From contig CAZLGW010000001.1 in the NCBI GenBank assembly GCA_964559125.1, positions 62,001 to 126,000 of the forward strand: 64,000 bases of DNA. The letters run 5' to 3'. This stretch comes from Ravibacter sp964559125. Its GTDB lineage: Bacteria; Bacteroidota; Bacteroidia; Cytophagales; Spirosomataceae. The position numbers and the translations under genes were made by a program. The notes below the pieces were generated by a model that made no database searches, was not told the DNA's origin, and worked only from the letters and a program-made list of their open reading frames with translations. The number at the start of each line of letters is the position of its first letter. Positions within the stretch are counted from its first letter, which is position 1. Below are positions 8,573 to 17,566 of the stretch, piece by piece.

Positions 8573-11134
8573 CTAGTTATACACAACCCTCACTACATAC
8601 TTAATCCCTTCCAGCGCAAAAAGCGCCACAAGCGTAACCACCCCTATTACCTGCAGCGTTTCCCCGGTAAGCGCAGCGGTTTTGAAAACGGGCTGCAGCC
8701 AGGGGATATAGACAATGGCAAATTGCAGAAGGATCGTCAGTATAACGGTCAGCCACATGCCGCGGTTGGCGAAAATATCGGATGCGAACAGGGAATGATA
8801 AACCGACCGGACGGAGTGGGCATTGGCAAGCTGCACCAGGCATAGCACCGTAAATACGGCAGTCTGTTGCGTCCTTACGTCGAATCCCTGGCGTATAGCC
8901 CACCAGTGGACAAATAGCGCCGAGGCCGTCATTACGATCCCGGTCAGGATAATCCTGGGAAAAAGGCCGCCCGCAAAAAGATTCTCCTTAGGAGGGCGTG
9001 GCGGACGGTTCATAACATCTTTTTCGGCACGTTCTGCCACCAGCGCCAGCCCGGGGAGCCCGTCGGTAACGAGGTTGATCCACAATATATGGATGGGGAG
9101 CAGCGGAATCGCGAAACCGAGGACAGGAGCCAGGAATATGACCAGTATTTCGGCCAGGTTACAGGAGAGAACATACATAATGAACTTCCGTATGTTTTCG
9201 TAGATCCTGCGCCCCTCGTGTACCGCCCTGACAATAGTTGCAAAATTATCATCAAGTAGTATCATTTCTGCTGCGTCCTTTGAGACATCGGTACCGGTAA
9301 TTCCCATCGCTACACCTATGTCGGCCTGCTTAAGGGAAGGAGCGTCGTTGACCCCGTCGCCGGTCATAGCCACAAATTCCCCGTTTTTCTGAAGCGACTG
9401 TACGATCCTGAGCTTTTGTTCCGGCGATACGCGCGCATATACCGTTATGTCCTTTACCTTTCGGTCAAATTCTTCATCGGGCCAATCGGCCATTTGAGCG
9501 CCGGTCACTGCCGGAGAATCGGTTTCTCCGGCCATTTTGAGACGTTCGGCAATAGCTTTGGCAGTGAGGGGCTGATCGCCTGTTATCATGACCGTCCTGA
9601 TACCGGCCTGTTTGCATCTTGCTATAGCTTCAACAACCTCTTCGCGCGGAGGATCTATCAAGGCTGCCATTCCCAAAAAGCTGAGCTCGTTTTCCGTTTC
9701 TGCGGTTAGGGGAGAAGGAAGCTCTTCCAGGACTTTGAAGCCGAAAAACAGGACGCGCAGGCCCTCGGCTGCCCAGCTCCGGTTTTGTTGCCTCCAGGTT
9801 TCCATCTCTTCCTGCTGATCCGCCCTGATCACCTCGGCGATCTTTGAAGGAGCCCCTTTTGTCAGCATCAGGTATTGGTCGCCGTACCGGTGGATCGTGC
9901 TCATTCTCATCCTGTCGGAGTCGAACGGGATGCGGGCTACCGGCGGTAGTTCGCGCAAAGCTTCCTCTTCCGATCCGTAATGCTCCAAAGCATGCTTTAC
10001 AAGCGCTGTTTCGGTCGAATCTCCCATCATTTCGCCTTCGCCGGTGAAATGCACATCGTTATTCAGAAGAAGCGCCTGGTAAAAGAGCGTTTCATTTCCC
10101 GGTACAATCCACTCTTTCTCGACCGTCATTACGTTTTGAGTGAGAGTCCCGGTTTTATCGCTGCATATATAAGCGACCGACCCCAGCGTTTCCACTGCCG
10201 GGAGCTTGCGCATAAGGGCATTTTGCCTCACCAGTCTCCTGGCTCCCTGGGCCAGCGCAATGGTGATGACTGCCGGAAGCGCTTCCGGTAAGGCAGCCAC
10301 TGCCAGCGAAAGCGCGGTCAGGAACATACTGAAAGGAGACTCTCCGCGCCAGAGACCAAACCCGAAAATAGCGGTGCAGATCACCAGCACTACTACTGCC
10401 AGCTGACGGCTGAAAACAGCCAGCCGCTGCTGCAAAGGAGTTTGCTGCTCGGGAGCGTCCATCATCCCTGCAATCTTGCCCAGCTCGGTGTCCATGCCGG
10501 TTGTCGTAACAATAGCTTTGCCGGTACCGTTGCTGATCACCGTGCCTTTGAATACCATGTTGAGCTGGTCGCCGGGAACAAGATTGTTTTCCGGGATGGC
10601 ATCGGTATGCTTTTCAATGGCGTGGCTTTCCCCGGTTAGCGAGGCCTCGTCTGTCCGCAGCGCACTGACTTCCATTAGCCTGGCATCTGCCGGTACTATA
10701 TTTCCTGCCTCCAGCAGGACAACGTCGCCGGGTACCAGTTCTGAAGCCTCCAGCTTTAAGGGATTCCCGTCACGGAGGGCCACAGCATATTGCGCCGACA
10801 TTTTCTGCAGCATCCTGATGGATTCTTCGGCCCTGCTTTCCTGTGAAAACCCCAGCCAGGCATTGCCCGCTATGATAGCCAGGATCACATAGGCGTCCAT
10901 ATGCTCACCGACGGCGAAAGAAATGCCCGCAGCAATGATCAGGATGACGATCATGACATCTTTAAACTGGCCGAAGAGTATTTTCCATTTGCTTTTTGGC
11001 GGCGCTTCGCGGAGCGTATTGGAGCCGTGGCGGGCGCGGAGTTCTTCTGACTGAGTGGTTGACAGACCGCCGGGAGTGCTGTTCAGTTCGTCGAAAGCCT
11101 CGTCGACCGACTTTTGATAGAATGTACTTCCCAT
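8573..11134 (-). CDS. P-type cation-transporting ATPase, P2 (calcium-like) class
   Basis: 853 residues, normal for bacterial P2 ATPases. Cation_ATPase_N domain at the start; actuator motif TGES (167-170); M4 motif PEALP (283-287), where SERCA has PEGLP; phosphorylated Asp in DKTGTLT (Asp326); hinge TGDGVNDAP (591-599); M6 NLVTDGLPGLAL. No heavy-metal-binding CxxC domain is present, so a copper or zinc exporter is unlikely. Calcium is the family default, but Mg, Mn or Na cannot be excluded. The start lies 1 base from the stop of the DUF1801 gene upstream, so the two are probably one transcript. Confidence 0.93.
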   Translation of the reverse strand: MGSTFYQKSVDEAFDELNSTPGGLSTTQSEELRARHGSNTLREAPPKSKWKILFGQFKDVMIVILIIAAGISFAVGEHMDAYVILAIIAGNAWLGFSQESRAEESIRMLQKMSAQYAVALRDGNPLKLEASELVPGDVVLLEAGNIVPADARLMEVSALRTDEASLTGESHAIEKHTDAIPENNLVPGDQLNMVFKGTVISNGTGKAIVTTTGMDTELGKIAGMMDAPEQQTPLQQRLAVFSRQLAVVVLVICTAIFGFGLWRGESPFSMFLTALSLAVAALPEALPAVITIALAQGARRLVRQNALMRKLPAVETLGSVAYICSDKTGTLTQNVMTVEKEWIVPGNETLFYQALLLNNDVHFTGEGEMMGDSTETALVKHALEHYGSEEEALRELPPVARIPFDSDRMRMSTIHRYGDQYLMLTKGAPSKIAEVIRADQQEEMETWRQQNRSWAAEGLRVLFFGFKVLEELPSPLTAETENELSFLGMAALIDPPREEVVEAIARCKQAGIRTVMITGDQPLTAKAIAERLKMAGETDSPAVTGAQMADWPDEEFDRKVKDITVYARVSPEQKLRIVQSLQKNGEFVAMTGDGVNDAPSLKQADIGVAMGITGTDVSKDAAEMILLDDNFATIVRAVHEGRRIYENIRKFIMYVLSCNLAEILVIFLAPVLGFAIPLLPIHILWINLVTDGLPGLALVAERAEKDVMNRPPRPPKENLFAGGLFPRIILTGIVMTASALFVHWWAIRQGFDVRTQQTAVFTVLCLVQLANAHSVRSVYHSLFASDIFANRGMWLTVILTILLQFAIVYIPWLQPVFKTAALTGETLQVIGVVTLVALFALEGIKYVVRVVYN

Positions 11135-11135
11135 A

Positions 11136-11495
11136 TTATCCTTTCAGGTTCTTTGCCCGATTGTACCTGACAATTTCACCGATCAGTTGTAATGGTATAG
11201 GCTGCCCCAGCGGGAACTGTACCGAACCTTTCCCCTGTTTGTAAACCGACAATGCTTTTTCGAAAGCAGCATGGCCTTTAGGGGTTGCATAGAGGCCGAT
11301 ATGATTTTTAAAGGCAGCAAAATACACCAGGGGCTTCCCATTTAGTTTATAGGCGGGCATACCATAGCTGATACTTTCCGATGCTTCGGGAGCAGCTTCA
11401 AGGATCGTTTTTCTTACGTCTCGCATGACTACCTGTATCTCTTCAGGGAAACTTTCCAGGTAGGCGTCGACAGTTTCCGGCTTGACGCTGTTCAT
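11136..11495 (-). CDS. DUF1801 / YdhG-like small protein
   Basis: 119 residues. Matches the DUF1801 family by its typical pattern: VDAYLESFPEEIQ at the start, ESISYGMPAY in the middle, YFAAFKNHIGLYATP, and a Lys/Gly-rich KGSVQFPLGQPIP near the end. Family members are small soluble proteins, some called iron chaperones, but the biochemical role is poorly known. The gene ends 1 base before the cation ATPase start, which implies translational coupling or at least co-transcription. A link to metal handling is inference from that neighbour. Confidence 0.85.
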   Translation of the reverse strand: MNSVKPETVDAYLESFPEEIQVVMRDVRKTILEAAPEASESISYGMPAYKLNGKPLVYFAAFKNHIGLYATPKGHAAFEKALSVYKQGKGSVQFPLGQPIPLQLIGEIVRYNRAKNLKG

Positions 11496-11594
11496 AGGGA
11501 ATGGATTTGTTGGTTGTAAAGTCGTTATATTCGTGTCAGGCCAATGTCCTTACTGTGTAAATTAAAAGAGTTCCCGGTAGAAATACGAATCAGA

Positions 11595-12167
11595 ATGCCT
11601 GAATTTCAAATTAACGATCAACTCCGCCTCCGGCAGATCGACCTTTCGGATGCAAAGGAAATGTTCAATACCATTGAGCGGGACAGGAAATACTTACGAA
11701 AATGGCTGCCGTTTGTGGACTGGACGCGTACGGTAAGCGATTCCGAATATTTTATCAATTCGCTGCATTCAGGCGGCCCCAACCCGTCGGAGATCGTATT
11801 CACTATCAGGTTTGAAGGAATATTTGCCGGTCTGATAGGCTTTAAAAATACCGATATGATCAATAAGAAGTCTGAATTAGGCTACTGGCTTTCCGAGCCC
11901 TTTCAAAAGAAGGGGGTTATGACAGCGTCGGTAAAAGCCCTGGTCAACTACGCCTTTGAGCAGGTGGGAATCAATCGCATCCAGATCAGATGCGCGACCG
12001 GGAATATACCCAGCAAAAGGATCCCGCAGAGGCTGGGCTTTAAGTTTGAAGGGGTAGAGCGCGACGGAGAAATTTTGTCGGACGGCTCGTTTGCGGACCT
12101 GGAAGTTTACAGTCTTGTGAAGAGGGTAGATACCGGAACCTGGCAGCTACCCTCTTCAGGATATTGA
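11595..12167 (+). CDS. GNAT acetyltransferase, RimJ/RimL type
   Basis: 190 residues from the ATG at 11595; an in-frame ATG at 11544 would add 17 residues without similarity to the family. Acetyltransf_3 pattern: LRLRQIDLSDAKEMF at the start, GLIGFKN in the middle, ELGYWLSEPFQKKGVM as the acetyl-CoA binding loop, then INRIQIRCATGNIPSK and RLGFKFEGVERDGE. The likely activity is N-acetylation of a protein N-terminus or a small amine. Its stop abuts the trpB stop on the other strand with no base between them. Confidence 0.9.
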   Translation: MPEFQINDQLRLRQIDLSDAKEMFNTIERDRKYLRKWLPFVDWTRTVSDSEYFINSLHSGGPNPSEIVFTIRFEGIFAGLIGFKNTDMINKKSELGYWLSEPFQKKGVMTASVKALVNYAFEQVGINRIQIRCATGNIPSKRIPQRLGFKFEGVERDGEILSDGSFADLEVYSLVKRVDTGTWQLPSSGY

Positions 12168-13364
12168 TCACATGTCTCTTTCCACGTCTTTATCACCTCT
12201 TCCGGAAAGATTGACAACAGCCAGCGCATTTTTGTCTTTCAACAGCTTTTGGGCCAGGGCAACCGCATGCGACGACTCGATGGCAGGCGTAATTCCCTCC
12301 AGGCGCGAAAGAAGCTTGTAGGCTTCCACCGCTTCGGCATCTGTTACAGGATAATAAGATGCCCTGCCCGTATCTTTCATAAACGCGTGCTGCGGCGAAA
12401 TTCCGGGATAATCGAGCCCGGCAGCTATACTTTTTGAGGGCATTGGGTTGCCTTCGCTGTCTACCAGGCAATAGGACATCGTCCCCTGGAAAACAGTGGG
12501 CTTCCCGAAAGTCAGCGTCGCCGCCGTATCGGGCGGGGTCCCGCTGCCGCCTCCTTCGGCGCCGGCGATCTGTACCGACAGATCATCCAGGAATCCGGAA
12601 AAGAGACCTATCGCATTGGAGCCGCCGCCCACTGCCGCAAAGATCTGGTCGGGCAACCTCCCTTCCTTGATCAGGATTTGCTGGCGTGCTTCGTTGCCGA
12701 TCACACTCTGGAAATAGCCGACCATTTTGGGGTAGGGGTGCGGACCGACATGCGAGCCAAGAAGATAAAAGGATTCGGGATTTTCGATATAGTAACCCAA
12801 TGCAGCGTCTACGGCATCTTTCAGTGTTGCAGTGCCCATCTCGGTCGTAATCAGCTCAGCGCCAAGCTGCTTTATGCGTCTTACATTGAGCGCCTGCCGC
12901 TCCGCGTCGACCCGGCCCATAAAAATCTTGCAGGGAATGTTCAGAATGGCGGCTGCGGTAGCGGTGGCGACCCCGTGCTGGCCGGCGCCTGTTTCGGCTA
13001 TCACTTCAGCGGCTCCCATTTCCCTTGCAATCAGGATCTGGCCGATCGTATTGTTTATTTTATGAGATCCTGTGTGATTGAGATCTTCTCTTTTCAGATA
13101 AATTCTGGAGCCGACGTATGAGCTCAGGTTTTTTGCATAATAAAGCGGAGAAGGGCGGCCTACGTAGTCGGTCAGGATGTCGACAAATTCCTTTCTGAAC
13201 GACTCGAGATGGGCAACGCTGTCAAAGAACTCCGCAAGGCGGGAAAGCTGCCCTTCCAGAACCGGCGGAACGTACGAACCGCCGTAGTTACCGTAAGTGC
13301 CCTGGTAGGTCAGCATGCTGAGATTCGGGCCGACTGTCACGATTTTGTTTTCTTCCTGGCTCAT
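12168..13364 (-). CDS. trpB: tryptophan synthase beta chain
   Basis: 398 residues, full length. TrpB converts indole and serine to tryptophan using PLP. Visible: substrate-binding HTGSHKINN with the PLP lysine at about 102; AETGAGQHGVATA with the catalytic glutamate; the phosphate loop GGGSNAIG; and the C-terminal SGRGDKD. It belongs to the TrpB1 type that pairs with TrpA. No trpA or other trp gene is next to it, so trpB is not in a full trp operon here. Confidence 0.98.
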   Translation of the reverse strand: MSQEENKIVTVGPNLSMLTYQGTYGNYGGSYVPPVLEGQLSRLAEFFDSVAHLESFRKEFVDILTDYVGRPSPLYYAKNLSSYVGSRIYLKREDLNHTGSHKINNTIGQILIAREMGAAEVIAETGAGQHGVATATAAAILNIPCKIFMGRVDAERQALNVRRIKQLGAELITTEMGTATLKDAVDAALGYYIENPESFYLLGSHVGPHPYPKMVGYFQSVIGNEARQQILIKEGRLPDQIFAAVGGGSNAIGLFSGFLDDLSVQIAGAEGGGSGTPPDTAATLTFGKPTVFQGTMSYCLVDSEGNPMPSKSIAAGLDYPGISPQHAFMKDTGRASYYPVTDAEAVEAYKLLSRLEGITPAIESSHAVALAQKLLKDKNALAVVNLSGRGDKDVERDM

Positions 13365-13507
13365 TCTGTTTATTTTGTTAGTTTTGAATTGTGTTTGGTA
13401 AAATAGAAAAGCGGTTTAACCAGTTTATATAAGAATCCGGCCGGAGACTTTTACTGATAGAAGGTCAAACTTTAATCGGTAAAATGGTCTGCCCGGAGTA
13501 GTAGCTT

Positions 13508-14248
13508 ATGAAAGTTATCTTTCCTTTAATAGTGTCTGTAATGCTGGGGTTTCTTTATCCTGTCAAAGCCCAGCGTATAGCAATCACCCAAAAGACATCC
13601 TATCCCTTTATAATAGATTTGCCGGGGCCTGAGATCCTTGAAAATAAGCCTCCGGTAGTATTGTTTCTTCACGGCCGCAGCTTATCGGGAGGAGACCTGA
13701 AGCGTGTGCAGCGTTATGGTTTGATGTACAGTATGGATCTCGGTCGTATCTCTCTTCCGGCCATCGTGGTGGCTCCCCACAGCACCGGTGCGTGGAATCC
13801 GGACAAGCTGATAGAAGTGATCGATTTCGTGGTTGAGAACTATTGTGCGGATCCTGACAGGGTGTATGTATGCGGGATGAGCATGGGAGGGTACGGAACC
13901 CTGGATCTCGCCGGGAAGTACCCGGACAGGATCGCGGCGGCAGTAGCTATCTGCGGGGGCGGATCCGAAAAATATGCCTGCGGGCTAACGAGAGTCCCTC
14001 TCTGGATACAACACGGTACCGGCGACCAGATTGTTCCGGTGTCTGAATCTAAGAAAATCGCCCGTGCCGTCAAATTGTGCGATGACTCGGCCAATGTTAC
14101 GCTGACCCTGATCGAAGGGGCTACCCACGGTTCTGTGGAAAGGCTCTTCCACAAATACGAGATGTATGACTGGATGTTCAGGCACAGGAAGCAGGCGGGG
14201 ATCACCCTGCTGGACAAGGATTATCAGAGCCTGGAAAACAGCCGGTAG
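13508..14248 (+). CDS. exported alpha/beta-hydrolase (esterase)
   Basis: 246 residues with a cleavable signal peptide ending near PVKAQR. Alpha/beta-hydrolase features: PPVVLFLHGRSLSGG oxyanion segment, nucleophile elbow GMSMGG (Ser125), a late Asp in QHGTGDQIVP and His in EGATHGS. This order is that of the phospholipase/carboxylesterase or PHB-depolymerase-like families. It is probably periplasmic or secreted and acts on an ester; the substrate is unknown. It is divergent from trpB and convergent with the DUF6600 gene. Confidence 0.85.
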   Translation: MKVIFPLIVSVMLGFLYPVKAQRIAITQKTSYPFIIDLPGPEILENKPPVVLFLHGRSLSGGDLKRVQRYGLMYSMDLGRISLPAIVVAPHSTGAWNPDKLIEVIDFVVENYCADPDRVYVCGMSMGGYGTLDLAGKYPDRIAAAVAICGGGSEKYACGLTRVPLWIQHGTGDQIVPVSESKKIARAVKLCDDSANVTLTLIEGATHGSVERLFHKYEMYDWMFRHRKQAGITLLDKDYQSLENSR

Positions 14249-14301
14249 CAGGCTCATCTTTCATTAAGCCTATCGGAGACCTGGTGCCTTAAAAACACCG
14301 A

Positions 14302-14342
14302 CGCCGGCTACCGGTTTGACGATGTCGGGCCAGTAGCCGGCG
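14302..14342. terminator. possible bidirectional terminator hairpin
   Basis: A 10-base perfect inverted repeat CGCCGGCTAC / GTAGCCGGCG with a loop of 21 bases lies between two convergent genes. There is no clear T-run on either side, so termination is a guess from the position and stem. Confidence 0.35.
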
Positions 14343-14371
14343 CTGCCGGTATATGCAATCAAGATAGATGA

Positions 14372-15631
14372 CTATTGTCTTCCTCTTCTTTCACCTGAAG
14401 AGCTGCGTCCGCTTCTTTCTGCCGGCGCCGGAGCACTCACTCTTCCCGAAGGGTTGGTGTTACGGCTACCGGATACGGCTTCTCTCGGGGCAGAAGACCT
14501 GCCTGTTGAGATGCTTTCCCTTGCCGGAGAACTTCCTCTGTTGGCAGGAGCCGCTCTCTCCGGTGTACTGCTCCGGGCAGGGGGCGTACTGATACGGCTG
14601 CGTTCGGGAGTACTAACCGATTCCCGGGCGCCGGTTGGGGCGGTACCGGTGCCGTACTGTGCCCGGTTACTTTCGGGAGAGGCTGTCCGGCTGCTCCGAG
14701 GCGAAGAGATATTTCCTTCACTCGCACTGCTCCGGGCAGACGGAGAAGCTACCGGGTTTGCGCTGCGCGGCGAGACCACAGGTGAGCTGGTCCGGGCTGA
14801 AGAACTCCTTCCGTTGTCGGTGCTTACCGCGGCCGAACTTCTGCGGGAATTTGTGTTGGCAACGGCCGGGCCGCTATCGAAATTCTTTTCACGCGTTTCT
14901 ATTGCCTTGCGCGCACTTGCTGTGCTGGTACGTACTGCCGACTCACGATAGCTGCCGTTACTCGTACGGCTTGAGTAGTTGTAAACGTCTACCCGGCTAT
15001 TGGTGTGTCTCTGGATATCAGACGACCGCGGGCCGTAGGCATATTCGTGGCTATTATGGTTATAATAGTTATTAATGATGGTTGTCTGGTTATAAATATT
15101 GGTTACCTGGGTGCGCGGAGCGCTGTAACGATACCAGTTCCGGCTCATAAAGTGACGTTGGGGGATGAAAATCCAGAAATTGAACGGGAGATTGATCGCT
15201 ACCCGTACCTGGATGCCCGGCATAAGGGGAGCCCATCCGTAATATCCGCCTCCGGTCCGCCAGTTGACCCATCCGGGGCCCCATGTGTAGTCAGGAACCC
15301 ACGCCCATCCGAGATAGTCATCGTAAAACCACCGGCCGTAATGGAACGGAGCCCAGCCCCACTCGTAGTCAGACAACCATGTGTTGCCATATTCGGTCAT
15401 TACCCACCGCCCCCCGGTATAGTAAGGATGGAAATCCGCGCCGACAGCGGGAGTCCAGACAGAACCGTACTGCGGGTGGTTGGACCATCTGCCGTAAGGT
15501 GAAAGGGAATTGAAGAATACGGAAAATGATACCGAAACGCCGGGTTGAGCGGAAGCTTTCGGGGGAGCAGGCAGACCTGCTGCCAACATGACCGCCATCA
15601 AAGCTATGCCGATATATTTTAAAGTTCTCAT
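14372..15631 (-). CDS. exported YXWGXW-repeat (DUF6600-like) protein with Ser/Arg-rich tail
   Basis: 419 residues. Signal peptide (MRTLKYIGIALMAVMLAAG). Residues about 35-150 hold aromatic repeats of the form YGRWSNHPQYGSVW, YEWGWAPFHYGRW and LGWAWVPDYTWGPGW, typical of DUF6600/YXWGXW envelope proteins. A short Asn/Tyr-rich stretch follows (NIYNQTTIINNYYNHNS). From about residue 225 to the end it is low-complexity Ser/Arg/Ala/Pro (repeated SSAR, TSSP, RSS and SGRSS motifs), strongly basic and probably disordered. Role unknown; an outer-envelope position is inferred. Confidence 0.8.
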   Translation of the reverse strand: MRTLKYIGIALMAVMLAAGLPAPPKASAQPGVSVSFSVFFNSLSPYGRWSNHPQYGSVWTPAVGADFHPYYTGGRWVMTEYGNTWLSDYEWGWAPFHYGRWFYDDYLGWAWVPDYTWGPGWVNWRTGGGYYGWAPLMPGIQVRVAINLPFNFWIFIPQRHFMSRNWYRYSAPRTQVTNIYNQTTIINNYYNHNSHEYAYGPRSSDIQRHTNSRVDVYNYSSRTSNGSYRESAVRTSTASARKAIETREKNFDSGPAVANTNSRRSSAAVSTDNGRSSSARTSSPVVSPRSANPVASPSARSSASEGNISSPRSSRTASPESNRAQYGTGTAPTGARESVSTPERSRISTPPARSSTPERAAPANRGSSPARESISTGRSSAPREAVSGSRNTNPSGRVSAPAPAERSGRSSSGERRGRQ

Positions 15632-15726
15632 GGCTGTATCGATTAAAGAGTGAAACTTGCCTCTTTGATAGGGAAGGAGACGGATAGTTTAATCGTCCGG
15701 CAGAAATTTTACGAAACAGGGCGTCG

Positions 15727-17496
15727 TCAGTGCGTTGAGACAGTATAAGTTACCGGTACTCCGGAAGAATGCCTGATGACCAACTCTTTTTTGAGGGCAT
15801 CGTACCGGTAATCGCTGTCTGCCGTGAGGATATGCATGCCCTTTGTTACCTTGAGCGGTTCTTTTTCGAGATGCATCGAGAAGATCGAGGGTCTGGCTGC
15901 TCCCGATAAGGTCAATTCAACCCGGGTTTCAGACGCAGTAACTGATAGATTGGTCTCGGATTGGTCGTTGGGAGAGAAAATGCTGAACGAAAGCTTGCTG
16001 CCGGGAAAGATGCGCCATGTGGTATGCCCGACGAAGGTACTGTCCCCGATGCTAGTATAGGGCCTGGATATGTCCATCGGGATGATGGCTCCTTCCCTTA
16101 TAAAGACGGGGAACTCCTCAAGCGGGAAGTTCATTTCTATTGTTTGCGGGCCGTGGAAAACTTTTTCCTTATCGAACCAGTAGTACCACCGTCCCTCCGG
16201 GATCTCGATACGGCGGCTGGTTTTGTCTTCAAAAATAGGCGCTATGAGCAGGTTATCACCGAAGAAGTACTGGTATATGCCTCCTGCCGGTGTCTGAAGT
16301 AATTTTCCACCCCGGTGCCCGCTGACGACGTAATGGTACATATACGGGACCAGCTCGGTATGCAGCCAGGAATAAGCCCGGATGATCTCCAGTTCCTGCC
16401 TGCTGCGTTTCCACAGAGCCCGCTCTCCGTGACCGCCGTTCATAAAAAGTCCGCAAAATGCAGAGAACTGAGCCCATCGTATATACAGCCTGGGAGGAAT
16501 GGAGTCTCCTGAGAAGCCTGCTACGTCCGACCCGATAATGTTGTACCCGAGTGAAGCGCTTTTCAGAATGCTGTTAATGGCCGATTCAAACCCCTGGATT
16601 CCTTTAAGCGCGATATCCCGGTCCTTCTCATCCTCCTTTATCCCGCTGTCGGTATCGCTTTTCCAGTAATGCTTCTGGTCTCCTACCCAGGTGACCGGTG
16701 CCGCATCGATCGGGGCAAACCCTTCAGGATGAAAACCCCTGTCCATAGCCCTGCTCAGGGTGACAAACTCCGGGTTGACAGATTGCCCGTATTTCAGCTC
16801 CTCCCGGTAATAATGGTCCATATACCGGCGGGTAGTCAGTATACCTGAACGGGCCTTCATATAAGGGATCGGAACCGGGCCTGCCTGCCGGCGCATCAGT
16901 GTAGCGGTCCCGTCGAGCTTCCACCCGTCTACACCATACTGAAGAACCTGGTTTTGCAGCTCCCTCCACCAGCGCATCGCGTCAGGATTTGTGTAATCGA
17001 TAAAGCCTCCTTTCCCTTTCCACCACTTGATCTGTTGTCCGTCTCCGAGCAGGTAGCCGTTTTCGGCAGCCTGCCGGTACCAGTCTTCCGATTCGCTTAT
17101 TTGCGTGTCTTTGCTCCGGCTATTGACCATTGAGGTCATCCAAAGTACCACCCTGTACCCCTTTTGCTCTAAACCGGTAAGCCACTGCCCGGGGGCGGGA
17201 TACCTTTTTTCGTCAAAAGTGAAATCGTTGTAACGGAGACTCCACGGACTGTCGATGAGGATGGCCCTGACCGGGATATCGTGCCGCCTGTAACCATCCA
17301 GCAGTTCGTCGACATAAGAAGCGGTATTATGGTCATCCTCCCACAACCAGCATTCAAGCGCCCAGGCCGGTGTAAGAGGTGGAAGGCCGTGTCGCTGGGC
17401 GTTGAAGGGGATACCCCAGAACGGCAGGATAAAGCCCAGGTAGGCAATCGAAAAAAGAAATAAAATAACTGTAAAGGCGATGCGGACCGCTTTCAT
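15727..17496 (-). CDS. membrane-anchored glycoside hydrolase family 31 enzyme
   Basis: 589 residues. The N-terminus is a hydrophobic helix (about 8-28, FTVILFLFSIAYLGF) that acts as signal anchor. The catalytic barrel starts almost at once (ALECWLWEDD), so the long N-terminal beta-sandwich usual for GH31 is largely missing. The likely nucleophile Asp is in GVDGWKLDGT; APVTWVGDQ is a candidate for the acid/base Asp; NIIGSDVAGFSGD and FMNGGHGERALW shape the active site; a C-terminal beta domain follows (PEGRWYYWFD). GH31 enzymes remove alpha-glucosyl, alpha-xylosyl or related residues; specificity cannot be read here. It precedes the DUF6600 gene on the same strand. Confidence 0.88.
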   Translation of the reverse strand: MKAVRIAFTVILFLFSIAYLGFILPFWGIPFNAQRHGLPPLTPAWALECWLWEDDHNTASYVDELLDGYRRHDIPVRAILIDSPWSLRYNDFTFDEKRYPAPGQWLTGLEQKGYRVVLWMTSMVNSRSKDTQISESEDWYRQAAENGYLLGDGQQIKWWKGKGGFIDYTNPDAMRWWRELQNQVLQYGVDGWKLDGTATLMRRQAGPVPIPYMKARSGILTTRRYMDHYYREELKYGQSVNPEFVTLSRAMDRGFHPEGFAPIDAAPVTWVGDQKHYWKSDTDSGIKEDEKDRDIALKGIQGFESAINSILKSASLGYNIIGSDVAGFSGDSIPPRLYIRWAQFSAFCGLFMNGGHGERALWKRSRQELEIIRAYSWLHTELVPYMYHYVVSGHRGGKLLQTPAGGIYQYFFGDNLLIAPIFEDKTSRRIEIPEGRWYYWFDKEKVFHGPQTIEMNFPLEEFPVFIREGAIIPMDISRPYTSIGDSTFVGHTTWRIFPGSKLSFSIFSPNDQSETNLSVTASETRVELTLSGAARPSIFSMHLEKEPLKVTKGMHILTADSDYRYDALKKELVIRHSSGVPVTYTVSTH

Positions 17497-17566
17497 AGGG
17501 GAAAGCCTTTAGGAGCAATTCCGGTCGGAACCGGCCGGACGATGCAGGCCCGGTATGGAGCGCCGG

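Noticed and set aside
11544..11594. Upstream start for the RimJ/RimL-type acetyltransferase
   Set aside because: Adds 17 residues without family similarity; the ATG at 11595 gives a standard N-terminus.
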